Made by a program: the position numbers and the translations under genes. Shown piece by piece: positions 10,808-22,412 of a stretch of DNA of 64,000 bases (position 1 is its first letter; the number at the start of each line of letters is the position of its first letter). The notes below the pieces were generated by a model, which did no database searches, had not been told where the DNA came from, and saw only the letters and a list, made by a program, of their open reading frames with translations. This DNA is from Sarcocystis neurona (Eukaryota > Apicomplexa > Conoidasida > Eucoccidiorida > Sarcocystidae), in assembly GCA_000727475.1 (NCBI GenBank), contig KL647296.1:1470865-1534864 (forward strand). Reading direction: 5' to 3'.

Positions 10808-13800
10808 GTAAGGAGCAAAGAAGAACCCACTTGCTCCTCCTCAAACGATGCCCCTGCGCTCGAGTCCATCAACAGAGAAGCTGGATCCAACATCATTATA
10901 TCTGATGCTCGATGATCTGCTTTTTCTGATGAATCAACGTCCAGCTGCTGCGACACGTCTTCCCCTGGCTGACTGTGAGGAAACAGAAAGACGTCCCCAG
11001 CTGCACTTGTGCTATCCACCACTGGAGCAGCTCCAGCTGCTGCTTTGAAACGCGCCTTGAGCAGCGCCAGCGCCGCTTTTCGCCTTCGCAAATTCTCCTG
11101 AAGTAACGCAAACGGATTGGTCTGGCGCGGCAGCACCCCAGCACCAGCAACAGGCAGTGTCCACAACAGCAACTGTCACGACAACAACGACCTCACAGAA
11201 GAGACAGCCAGTGGCAATCATGCACAGAAGCTACGAGTGCCTAACAGGAAGGGGCACTCTCTTAACAGACAGAGGCGTATTCTTTTTCGGTGTTTACGTG
11301 CTGTCGCTGTTCTGCAGGCAATGGCGGAATAGCGCTGCTCCTCTAGCGTCTTCTGCTCCTGATGTCGTAAACGTTTTTCTTCGAAGAGAAGGCCGACAAA
11401 GCCTGAGCGTCTCTCCTCTCAATGTATTTCAGGCTCGCACCCGCTACACCTGTTCGCAAGCCGTACACTAATCCTGCTGTGAGAAAACCTCCGCCCATTT
11501 CACAGGACTGCTGCACGCAGAGACGTAAAATGTTTGGACACGTCGGCAGCTGTATGTATATGTACATCTGCGTACACCTATGTGCATGCACGTATACGCA
11601 CACTCGTAAAAATCCATGGTACGCATAAAACACCGGAACAAGGATATTCGTAACGCTACAATGCTCCTGTCTTAATTACCGGCAAGTCCACGGACACAAG
11701 CTGAGTCTGGCCCAGCGTACGAATTGTGTACGTGTAGACACCTCACACCAACTTCGCTTCTGCTCTGACGCTGCAGATGTGGCGGGGGCTCGCGCACTGC
11801 ACGCACCCTTTCTCCTGGAACACAAACACGGTGGAATTCGTTTTAGTGCAGCCGTGCCCTTAACGTGCAGAAACTGTCACCGAAGGCAAAACCGCGCCTT
11901 ACCACAAGGCCGCGCTACCGCCCACCTGCGCACTCGGAGCTGTTAAAAAAAAAACCGATGTTTCTATTCTCACTGAGACTGTCTTAGGACAGTTGGGCTG
12001 CCGTGTCACAGATGAACGGCCCAAGTCAAACTCCGAATCTGATGGCTACGTTGTTCGCGTCGATCAGCCGCTTCTGCCACACCAACTGCAAAACACATGC
12101 TTCCGCCTACGTGAGGGCCCACACACTAAATACACACTAAGAACTATTTACACATGTTTTTGGCAATGAGTGGCTGAATGGCTTCCCCTTCGAAGACACG
12201 GACAATGTACCAACAGCCTCTCGCCTCAGAGCCGGGCACGCTTCCTGCCCACGCTGTGTGCAAACGACATTCCAGGATGGGGCCTCTATCTGCCTGTATA
12301 TATATACACACGCGCACACATATATATGCGTCTATAAATATATACACACCTTCTGGTTGAATTAGCGTCGAGACGTACCCGTAACGAGGAAACTATTCAG
12401 CTTTCGCATCCAATGGGTCCGATGTAACGCTAAAAACTGTCCACTAAAGTATTTCTACACTAAAACTCACACGCACCTGTTTGTTCCACACGCACGTCCT
12501 TCCGACCCAGATATTTGTGCGACCGTGCATATACGTGCACGCAGATGTACACGCGGATGTGAGTGCGCACACGACTGCTGACGTCGTTTATTAGCCTCCT
12601 GTACATTTCACGTGACTGCTGCTGCATCGGCTCACGTTCGTACTGCATCTGCTCAACAAGGCGCTTACAGAGATCGTCTGGACCCGCAGTTCTATTTTGG
12701 CCTCTAGCGGATGTGGCTGCCGCAAGCCCACAAATTTCACCCGCGGATCATTCAACAGATCGCTGCAGCGCACCCCACACACACACTTACAGGCAGAATG
12801 ATGGCACTAGCAAGAGAAGCACGTCACCGCTGCTTTAGAGTATCTCTACGGAGGCGCAGCAAATATGCAGAATCACCCAGGGGGCGACACGACACGAGCA
12901 GCAGCAACGGATGGGTCATAGCGGCAGTGGCACACCCGGCAGAACACGGCTCAACAATGGCGCCCCACCGGCAGCAGAAAGAGCACCGGCGACACAGAAG
13001 TCCAGCAGCAGCAGCCACAGCGTCACAACCGCAGCAGAAGCAGCAGCAATAGGCGGGCACCATATGCAGCAACAGGAGAGACGGACAAGTACCAGGCGCT
13101 GCACCAGTGGCGACAGACACGCAGCAGCCTCCGGCAGCGACGAACGAAGCAGCCGAAAGTACGCAGTTCGAGAACCTGTAGCAGGAGCCAGAGAACAACC
13201 GAGGAGCAACTCAGCAGCAGTGCCACCGACGGGCAACAAGTATAGAGACAACGCAGAGGGAGCAGCAGCAGCGACAGTCTCCGCCTGGACGGCGAGCAGG
13301 AACAGCAACACAGGAATCGTGCTGCCGATGCGATAAGACGAGACCGGCCCTTCCCGAAGGGGACAGAGACGAGCGCATCAGCAAAGAACAGCGGAGCGGC
13401 AAAACGAAAGACAACTGACCGGTGGCACTATCACAGCAACGAGACAGACGGCGCGCAACTCATGACTGTCTCGTTCCTAGGATGCTGATTACCAACCGCT
13501 ACAGCAGCCTGTGCAAATATCAACTCATTGCGTACATGCGTACATTCGTGTACCGCCCACGTTACACTACACACAATTCCCGGGGGCTCAAAAACGGGCA
13601 AGCAGGGCGCACAGACACACCGGCACCCGCCGCCTGCTGCCGGTGGCCGCAGTGTACACGGCAGCCATCCTGTGATACCTGCCGATGCTGCTGCTGTCGC
13701 TGCTCTCCTGCCCGTCGCATGCCTCCCGCACCGAATAAACACAACGAGCTCTGTGCAGCACTGCCTCACTTCCCCGACACAGAGCTGTGTTCAACTACGG

Positions 13801-15511
13801 TGCGTGCTAGAAAGGCTGGAGCTTGCGAGCTGTTGCTGCGACAGCTGCTCCGGCCAGAAAGCTCTTGCTGCTGCTCATCCTCCTCCTCCTGTTGCCTGCT
13901 CGGCGTGCAGCAGACCCTGTGTTTGTCGGCGCATGAGTTGCTGTTGCTGCTGTGGCAGGGCTGCGCGCGAGTGCCTGCGTAATCGGTTTTGATTCGTGCG
14001 TGCCTGCTCTGTTCCGTGTTCGACTCGTTCCGCCGCTGCCGCTGCTGCTCCTCGTGCTGCTGGCTACAGAAGCTGCTGTTACTGCGTGACTGCTGCTGCT
14101 GTTTCTCCTCTGATACTTGCGCTGCCGTCGTTAACGCACTTGCGAATGATGTAGCCCAGTGTGTAATCTTCCAGATGAAAGACGAAGGTGCCGCAGAGCG
14201 GGAACCGCGTGTCTGGGTGCCACTCCACCCTGCAGAACACACGCAGCAGTCTTCCGCACCGACGTCAGCAGTCTTCCGCGCCCCGTTCACACAGGAACAG
14301 ATACTCCACCAAATGCATACCACCCAGTACCTAGTCGTAGCATGCAGGAAGGCAACGGCGCCCGGTCACACACATGTGCTCTACAAATTTGACGGTTGTG
14401 GCTCCGCTTTGCTCTGCCGGCGCAAGGAAAAGCAGAGCGATCCACAGCCACTCCCGCAGGCTCCGCACAAATAACACGCACGGCGTACGACACACACCGA
14501 CACCGACACGCGATTATGAAGACGTACGAGTGGCCGGCAGCGCGAACCAAAGCGGCAGGCAGTCAGTCCCGCTCTCTCCGCACAAGCAACCACGGCGTCG
14601 GACACCGACACATATATACCTACACACGCACACCTATATAGACACCTAGACTTGGTAATAAAACTCACAAGCGCAGCGTTTTTCCACATATAGTAGTCAC
14701 GCAAGTGCGCGCACTGACGGCACATATAACTCGCGAACCCTTTCATGTGGCAGACGTTCTGCCTACGGCTCACCGACCGGGGAAGTATCGATCTCTCTCC
14801 CTCTATACTGTTGCATACGTAGACTGCAAAATATACGCCAGTGCGTTCCGTGTGTATATATGTGTACACTGTGTAAGCAATTACTACCAACGTGTAGAGA
14901 CGTACACGCTAAGAAGCTCTTTTATACAAATACGTATATACACGTTGTATAAACGTATACGTGGTCACCTGTCAGCATGGATAGATGTATCTATCCCCAC
15001 GTACGATAGAGTCCGTACATACAAACGGATAAGCCGACTGACCTGCACTACGTAGACGATTACCAACACGATACGTGTAGCTGGGCTGTGCGTATGGATG
15101 CCCATCACAGACGTACACAAGTCTGTGAATCTTCTTGAGGAGGGCTCCCTCTTAGCAGAGACGTAGATATTAGAAGAATGGACACTCGAGTCGAACGTGC
15201 TGTGGACTTGGCAAGGAAGCACGAGGCAATCGCGCATGTTGCCCATTTTCTACGAGTTAGGTACCACACAACATCTACACACAAACGGATATACACACAA
15301 GTACGAGTATACGTGGAAATATCCGTGGATGAGTAGATATACATACACAGGTGTATATATGTACATATATATGGACACACACACACGTAGATGTACACGT
15401 AAAAATACGCACACGTATGTGTATAGAGCAAATGCGCATATACGTACATATGTATACATATGCATGTGTCCGTATATGAATAAATATACGTGTATGTATA
15501 TATACACATAC

Positions 15512-15551
<40 letters not shown>

Positions 15552-16043
15552 ATATACATACAGGTTTGTGTACAAATAAAACTACACACACGGATACATG
15601 TGTGTACACACATACGTTTATATGTAGAAAGGTGTAGACAAGCTGGAAAAGACTCGGTGCAGGAGAGACAGAGACGGGACGAACAACCGTACGCGCTGGG
15701 TCCGCGCGAGAGACTTGCCAGCGCGCACAGAGACACCTGAACGGAGAGGCGCAGCAGCAGTAGCGGCAGAACGAAACCACCGCAAGGGAAAAGACGCAGT
15801 CGCGGCAGCAGCTGTAGCAGCAGCTGTAGCAGCAACTGCGTCCCTTCTCAAGGGAAAGCACACGAGCGTAGCAGCAGCCGTCGTCGCAGCAGTCCCACCG
15901 CTTGTTAGGACGGAAAGCAAGAAAAGCAAAGAGCAGCAGCAGGGGCTGCAAAAGAAGAGGAAGACGCACTTGTGAACGCCCGGAGGCAACTCCAGGAAGT
16001 CCGCCGCATCCGGGCGGTTGACCATGGTCGACTGCTTCGGCAT
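10804..16043 (-). CDS. RPB11: DNA-directed RNA polymerase II subunit RPB11
   Basis: RPB11 pairs with RPB3 in the platform that starts assembly of nuclear RNA polymerase II, the counterpart of the bacterial alpha dimer. Four exons, 16043-15970, 14229-14140, 12762-12669 and 11121-10804, join in matching phase (donors GTGCGT, GTGCGT, GTAAGC) to give 191 residues. Family landmarks appear in order: a Phe-Leu-Glu-Leu-Pro-Pro-Gly-Val segment near residues 16-23, the family signature as EDYTLGYIIR at 45-54 (usually EDHTLGN), LLNDPRV at 57-63, PHPLE at 71-75 and RVQT at 81-84, then a C-terminal helix beginning near residue 88. The usual length is about 115-125 residues; here a Ser/Asp/Ala-rich tail of ~75 residues follows the helix and is likely disordered. 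The start was chosen at 16043 for its ACC ATG context; an in-frame ATG at 16025 would drop six residues. Identity is secure for exons 1-3 and good for exon 4. Confidence 0.88.
12296..12353. repeat. TA/CA microsatellite in RPB11 intron 3
   Basis: A short tract of alternating TA and CA dinucleotides lies in the intron between RPB11 exons 3 and 4. It produces spurious Tyr-Ile peptides in translation and is not coding. Confidence 0.7.
15350..15620. repeat. TA/TG/CA microsatellite block in RPB11 intron 1
   Basis: The block contains a pure (TA)n run near 15512-15543 flanked by TATG and CACA variants. It sits in the first intron of RPB11. Apparent ORFs here translate to Tyr-Ile-Tyr-Ile strings and are artefacts. 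Confidence 0.85.
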
Positions 16044-17322
16044 GGTGGAAAGTCGTGGCAGCAACGAGCCCGTTTCAGCGGATATTCTTCTCTGAGACAC
16101 TTTGCTGCAGCAGCAGCAGCAGAGCCTAACGGTGGACTGCTCTTCCCGCAGCAGCTCTGTACACAATTTCCTGGCAAGGCGTCAGGCCTGCTGCTGCGGT
16201 TTCCTCGCCTTTTTGATCAAGAAGAAAAAGAATACGTCACGTTTCCCTCAACCCACCTGCTTGACTAGAAACTTCTCGTTCTAAGCAACGGGGAGACGGG
16301 ATGATAGCGCTGGCAGGAAAACTCAAACGCCCTCGGCGGCGGACGGGAAAGTGTCCCCGACTACGACCTTAAACGTGTGTCTTCAGCTTTCCACAAAACC
16401 TGAGTAGGTAAATGTCAATAACGTTCATCTATTCCTCTTCTCCCTCTTCTTCTTCGACACTGGCGCATGCTGTCGCTGTTTGTGTTTCTCTAGTGTAACG
16501 CGAGATTTACGGCTAGCAGAGAGGGGGAAGACGCAGCCTCTTTAGAAGATACAAAAACGTTCTCTATTCCCCCTGGTTTCCTTCCACATGTCTGGCATCC
16601 TTCTCTATGTTGCTGGTTATACATGTGCCGACTGCGGCCACTCAGAACATATACCGTACGCACGTGCAGCTAGACACGCAACGTAGCACATATCCGTATA
16701 TTCGTGTATGCTTCATGTGAATATATATAGACAGAGAGGGAAATTTTAACATGGGCACAACATCATCTGTGCCATTGAGGAGCCCGTTCCTTCCATAGAA
16801 ATTCCTCTCTATACGAAAGCTGCTATCTCGTTCTTTTCTTTCACATGAGAAGCCCTCGCTGCAACGCGGATCTCCTGGAGGAACATCAAATGCTGCTGTT
16901 GCTGCTGCTGAGACATCTGCAAACTGCCTGGTCTTCGGCGAGGCAAGGAGGGACCCATATCTGCGTCCTGCAGCGCTGCTGGCCCAGAGGCCTGCTGTTG
17001 CTGTCTTGGCTGTCGATTCTAGCACAGCCCGTCACACGAGGAGCTTCCGCAAGTCTGTTGTCCCTCCGTCGTACTGCAGCAGCGCTTCCCTTCGTTCCTC
17101 TGCAGTATTCGCCCAATCACTGACACGCCAAAATTCATCTGCGCACCACGGGCGACACCGCTTGGCGGCAGCGGAAGCACCCGTATGGGGCCGTCGTGTG
17201 GCGCGGTTTCGTATATGTGTGCACCACATAAAGCAGCAGCAGCAGCAAACTGCCGCACCTAGACGGCGACCCGTTTGTTTTGAAGCAGGTCTCACTGTAG
17301 AGGAAGTGCCTGCCGCCCCTTC

Positions 17323-18246
17323 GTGTACGCGCTCCTTTCGGATAACTTTGCTTCTTCAAAAACACACGCTGGTGGCGCCTGTTGTTGCTCCTCCGGGTGC
17401 CTTCAGCAGCCGCTCATGCTACTACAGGCGCCTTCTCTGTTGCACTTCCTGCTGCTGCTGCTGCCGACTCCACGACGTTTTACGCTGGCGGTGGTGCTTC
17501 CTGCTGTTACTGTTCGCGTTCCCTGCTGCTACCCAGTTCCACCCAGCTGTCCCTTCCTAGAAACCCCGAGTTCGCCTGCTGCCATACCTACCGTTGTGCG
17601 CGGCTGCGTGTTGCTCCGGCTGCGGCTGCTGCTGCCGGTTGCCATGCGGTTACCTGCTGCAGCACCAGTGTGGACTGAGGCAAACGCATGGGGAGGAACA
17701 CGAACAGCACTTGTTACAGCTTCTGTGGTTTGCTCTCTTTCCACTGCTGTTTGTCGCTCTATTCGAGGAGATGCGAAGAGGCGCCCAGTAGTCCGCCGCG
17801 TAGACGGTAAGGAGGTGGCACAGAGGTCATACACAGGGAGAGTGTCGGACGAATTCGTGCAGAGTCGCGAGAAGGACCCACAGAAGGAGGAAATGGCAGC
17901 AGCTGAGATGACGCGCCGCCCCGCTGATATCCGTGGCCGCGACACACGAGCCAACGGGGGTAGGTATAGCGGCGGGGCAAGGTATAACGGCGGCAGGGGT
18001 GACGAGAGCAGTGGACGATCGTCGAGAGTCCGAGGGGTGCAGCGGGAAGCCAGCAGGGGCGTCAGCAGGGGAAGTGGTGGCCGTGTGAGGCGCAGCGAGC
18101 GCACAAGAGTAAGTGTTCTGCAGGCAGCAGAAGTAGCAGCCACAGCGGCAGTACGCCCTGAAGTGGCGTGGCCGTATTGGGGCGCACGGCCAGAAAAGCG
18201 TGGCTGTGGAAAACCGAGGGAAGAGGAGGTTTCAAACGAAAAATAG
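17323..18246 (+). CDS. Hypothetical ORF, Arg/Gly/Glu-rich C-terminal half
   Basis: The 307-codon frame is the longest in the CAG-rich stretch. Its first half is Leu/Pro/Ala-rich and looks like read-through of CTG repeats. From about residue 150 it becomes Arg/Gly/Ser/Glu-rich with short repeated Gly-Arg-Tyr elements, resembling RNA-binding or disordered segments. A minus-strand ORF (18143-17529) overlaps most of it and reads almost as well. No motif decides between them, and no splice partners were found. Treat it as a possible exon only. Confidence 0.25.
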   Translation: MYALLSDNFASSKTHAGGACCCSSGCLQQPLMLLQAPSLLHFLLLLLPTPRRFTLAVVLPAVTVRVPCCYPVPPSCPFLETPSSPAAIPTVVRGCVLLRLRLLLPVAMRLPAAAPVWTEANAWGGTRTALVTASVVCSLSTAVCRSIRGDAKRRPVVRRVDGKEVAQRSYTGRVSDEFVQSREKDPQKEEMAAAEMTRRPADIRGRDTRANGGRYSGGARYNGGRGDESSGRSSRVRGVQREASRGVSRGSGGRVRRSERTRVSVLQAAEVAATAAVRPEVAWPYWGARPEKRGCGKPREEEVSNEK

Positions 18247-19402
18247 ATTCAGAGGAAGACTCGTGTGGTGGAAAACCAGTTAGTCCGTGCTTTTCCACGC
18301 GGCTTGCGCATGCGGGGCCACGAGTAAGCTGCTCGAGCCCGTACACGCGTACAGCAGCGAAGCACTGCTGGCTTGGCAGTGCTACCACGAACACGGGACT
18401 ATAGCAAGGGAAGGGAACGTGGAAGGAAGTGGAGAAGAAACGGCAAAAAAGACCGGACACGGGCTCTACTTTCTGTAGTCCGCCTTTCCACTGCATGCTG
18501 CTGAAGTTACAATTGGCATGCTGCAGCAGCTGCAGCAGCACACCAGTAGCCAGACCGGCTTGGCAGCTACGAGCGTAGCAGCCTTGGCGCAGCAGGGCGG
18601 TAGCAGCAGCCGGACAGGGGAAGACGGGCACAACAGCAGCAGCTGCGCTGCAGCACGGGAAGCAGCAGCATTGCGGCAACGGGTGAGCAACAGCACTGAA
18701 GCGCACCGCCAGGAGCAGCTCTGCAAGGGGAACAGTGTGTGGCTACGCGTGCTGCAAGCAGCTTCCTTCGGGCGCGTCACTGGGGAACACTGGGGAGGTG
18801 TTGTCCCTCTCTTTCGGCGGTGGCCGCGCAGCAGCTGTTGCTTTCTGCTCCTCCAGTTCTTTCACGAGCCACTCCTCTTTCCTCGAGGAATTTTCGTGAA
18901 TAGCAGCCGTTGTGTGGCGTTGGGTGAACGCTCCTCCGTTCCACGAAGTTCGGCGGATGCTGCATGCGTACGATCAGATGAAGACGGAGACATGTAGCGT
19001 CGTCTCTTTTTCTCGCGACCTCTGAAATCTTCCCTGCTGCTCTGCCGTCCACGTGCTGTGTCTCCGCTGCTATTCTTTCGGCTGGCTTCTCCCCAGATTC
19101 GGCGGGGGGCTGCCTCGGGTACCGCTCTTGCTGCTGACGTGGGCCTTACGTCTCACGAGAGGCTCGAGTTACTGCTCCGCCGCTCTTGCCTGTGTTGTTT
19201 TCTTTTGCTGGTGCTGCTGCGCTTTGAACGCACGACAACTGTAACGGAAACGCATCTTCTCACACAAACCCGGCTTTTTCCGCCCATCTCCGCGCAGTAT
19301 CTGCCTGAGCGCCGTACCTGCTCCTCTACTCGCCCTTCCTCAGGGTGTCTGCTGTTCTTTTCCCGCGATACTAAGTAGCATCTGGTTCTACACCATTTGC
19401 TT

Positions 19403-19876
19403 CTACCCTGAGAAGTCTCTCATCACGTGCCCCCCTCTTGCTCCACTCAGCGAAAAGGCACTCCGATCCGTGCTTGTCTGGTGTGAAGGCCGGATGCTGC
19501 CAGCGCCATCAGCCGGCGTGTGCTGCTGCAGCTGCGTGTGCTGTTCCTGCTGCTGGCGCGCTAACCTCTGTTCTCTTCCTTCGTGCCCCTGCTGCTTCCG
19601 CTCCCATTCTCCTTCCTCGCACGGCTGGGCCGCGGCACCTGCCCGTTTTTTCCGTCGCCGGCGGGCGTGTGTGCGTGTGTGTGTGTCTGGGTGCCTCGTG
19701 GTGCCCGCGCCTTCAAGTTGATGTGCTGTGTTTGCTGCAGCGATGCTCCCGTCGCCGTGCCTTTCTTCCGTTTCCCGAAGAGCCTCCAGTCCGAGGAGTG
19801 CCGCATTTTCTGCTGCGTCTTCCTCCACGTGCCGCCCTTGACTTCTTCTGCGCTGTACGTACACCCCAGCACGCAC
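19403..19876 (-). CDS. Hypothetical Glu/Gln/His-rich 3' exon
   Basis: The minus-strand frame ends in a stop at 19403-19405. Its first codon at 19876 is a GTG, and a usable acceptor (gtacag) lies a few bases inside, so this is better read as a last exon than a whole gene. It encodes an acidic, probably helical segment followed by His/Arg/Lys- and Gln-rich sequence. A second minus frame over 19872-19561 is also open. Not recognised. Confidence 0.3.
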   Translation of the reverse strand: MRAGVYVQRRRSQGRHVEEDAAENAALLGLEALRETEERHGDGSIAAANTAHQLEGAGTTRHPDTHTRTHARRRRKKRAGAAAQPCEEGEWERKQQGHEGREQRLARQQQEQHTQLQQHTPADGAGSIRPSHQTSTDRSAFSLSGARGGHVMRDFSG

Positions 19877-20735
19877 GCGACAACATCGTGCCGCGTTTCA
19901 TCCTGCCGGCTGGCACATGCGTACCTGCTGCACCGTCATCCAGGGGTTCCTGCTCGGTGTGCCAAATTTTTTCTTCTTGAATGTTTCCATGCTAACACTA
20001 CTCGCCAGCAGCTGCATCGGTGGAACTCCTCTTTTCTCTTTCTGCCGTCCTTCTCCGTTCCCTCTCTATTCTGCTACATTCTCTTTCTCTCGTGGTGAGT
20101 CAGTTTCCCCTTTATCATCTTCCTCATGGGTGCCGTACCACTGGCTGCGCTGCGCTCGGCTACGACCAGTCCCCGCGAAATTCAACCAACCACGTTAGCT
20201 GCGCCCCTCTACTCTCGCACACACAACTGCGTCTGCAACACTACACGTGGTAGCAGTACACTTCTCTTCCACCATATATATGTATATATATGGGAGCGAA
20301 ATTCTCAGGTGCTCCGAGGTACACCTCAAGCTTGTTTGTTTGGACTTCATGTAGATCCCCGGTAGCCGACAATTAGCTTCACAGCTCTCTACACATGTAT
20401 ATGTGTGTCTCTTTTGAATGGATTTCTCTTGCGCACGTGTGGCTCTGGCTAGCTGCTTCCACCCGTTTGCTGAATTCCTTTGTGCTGACGGGCAAGGCCC
20501 GGAGAGTCTCACGTTCTCTTTTTACATAAAACTCTTGTGTCGCACCGGCCTCGCTGCTTCCCTGTTGCGGCTGGCTGCATAAGACACCTCTTTTCCATGT
20601 TCCGTGCCGCAGTCGCTGATATGCCCGTATCCACACCTTAGGCGGGCGTGCGACCGGCTTGCCGCGGATGCTGCAACGCCGCTCTGGGACTCTCTGACGC
20701 GCGTGCGGCTCTTCGTGCTGCAGCTGCTGCGACTG

Positions 20736-20990
20736 CTACGACGGACGCTGTTGCTGCTGCCAGCGCGACCGTCCGTCGGGAAGTCCGAGCCTCGCGGGGT
20801 TGTGGGCAAAGGAAGCTGTTTGTATCATTTGCAACTGCAGTAGCCGTGCTAGCACTTCGTCTTCTTGGACACACACCACTTCTTTTGCAATTGCAGCAGC
20901 GGCCGACTGGTCTGTTGGTCGCTTGCTGTTGCGCTGCAGTGCTGCGAGGACGTTTGCTGCGGGCGCGCAGAGAGCTGGCGGACTTGACAA
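20736..20990 (-). CDS. Hypothetical exon with helical segment and Gln run
   Basis: An 84-codon minus-strand frame with helix-favouring sequence around LARLLQLQ and a Gln4 run just before the stop. It lacks a clear ATG; acceptors ending AG lie upstream at about 21021 and 21005. The plus strand (20648-21031) is also open and Ala-rich, so strand is uncertain. No family recognised. Confidence 0.25.
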   Translation of the reverse strand: MSSPPALCAPAANVLAALQRNSKRPTDQSAAAAIAKEVVCVQEDEVLARLLQLQMIQTASFAHNPARLGLPDGRSRWQQQQRPS

Positions 20991-22331
20991 GCAGCAGTCT
21001 CAGCAAAATGCTTGATAACAACAGTTTGTGAGCAAACTTGGCTGCGGCAAGCCGTGTTCACGATTGCGAGGCGCTGCATCTCGGGGGGGAACGGCAGCAG
21101 CAGCAGGAGTGAAGACGCTTTTGTCAAGCGGTTGCAGTGCGACGGAAGCAGCAGCAACAGCAGCAATCAGTTTCGAAGTCCAGCGCTGTGTGGGCCTTTG
21201 ACAGACAGAAGGAGGTAGTCACCTGCGCAGCAGACACGAGGTACACGGCAGCCAAGTGTCCTGACGACGCCTCCAGCGCCAACAGCAGCAGCAGCAGTCT
21301 CCGCACGCGAGTCATCGAGCCGGGGGAGCAGCAGCAGCACTTGCAGCGGTGGCGGCATCTGTAGCGCACCTGCTGTGAGACACATGCCCTAGCAGCACCG
21401 CTTGGGCGAGTAAGCGTCCTACCCAGCGCCAAACGTGGGGAAAGTCAGGTTTTGTAGAGCAGTAGGTGCCTTTCTTTCCTCCTAAAAAAGCAACGGGAGC
21501 TGCTGCAGCAGCAGCAGCAGAAAAGTCGACTGGAGCCCTCGCCAACTTTTCTCCTCTCAAAGGCACCGAAATGACAGGAAAACTTGTGGTGAGTTCCGCT
21601 GCATGCTTCAACGGTGGAGCCTCTGGATCTATCCGTGCACTTGTGTACTTCCTTCTTTGCTGCTTTCTTCTTCCGCATGTGCCCTTTTATCTCTCTTTGG
21701 CGCGACGATGCCACATGCGAGGGTCCCCCACATCGCCCACCTGCACGCATTCACTCTCTCAGTTCTGTGGACCTCTTCACACATGTACGGAGAAGAAATT
21801 TAAATCCGTATACTCTCGCACGAAAAGACGTCTTTGTCCACACGTGAGTTACCCAGGCGTGCTGCTGCGGAAACGTCTGCATGAGACCACATGCATACGT
21901 ATATCTTCATATGCGCAGACGCGCTTCTGTAGAAGCATATACATACATATATATGTAGACACTTCTCCGTAGTATATACATATTAGAGACACACAGGAGC
22001 AGATATATGTTTTTATGTAAGTAGACACCGTTTCACTGATTCAGACGTACGTATATATATATATTTCTGTGAAGGTGCGTCTACGTAGGAGCGGATACAC
22101 ACGTGTATGAAATATGTATAGGTGTAGACACATCTACATCGGTGCACGTATGTGTGAATAGGTTGACGCGTTTAAAGGGCTGCAGGGCAGCAAGAGACGG
22201 AAAGTGGAGGCCGCCCTCTGCGAGGACGACGACCAAGGGAAGAGACGGTGGGGGGGGTGTAATGGCGCTGCAGTTCCCCGGACATTTTACAGAGAGGAGA
22301 AGAAAGGGTGCAGGAGGGAACTGTTCTTGCG

Positions 22332-22412
22332 AAGTCGTTGCTCTAGAAGCCGTTGCACATAAAGCCGTTGCTCATGAAGCCGTTGCTGGAGAAGCCGTTG
22401 CTCGAGAAGATG
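22332..22412 (+). repeat. 15-bp minisatellite, about five copies
   Basis: About five imperfect copies of a 15-base unit containing GAAGCCGTTGCT followed by three variable bases. Because the period is a multiple of three, it reads as a five-residue repeat on both strands: Glu-Ala-Val-Ala-x on plus, and Leu-x-Gln-Arg-Leu-like on minus. Neither strand has a supported gene here. Confidence 0.85.

Noticed and set aside
12570..12690. A helix-like minus frame directly after the RPB11 RVQT segment, suggesting a frameshift or a 20-base intron
   Set aside because: A good GTAAGC donor at 12668 joins in phase to the exon at 11121, which supplies the expected C-terminal helix, so no frameshift is needed.
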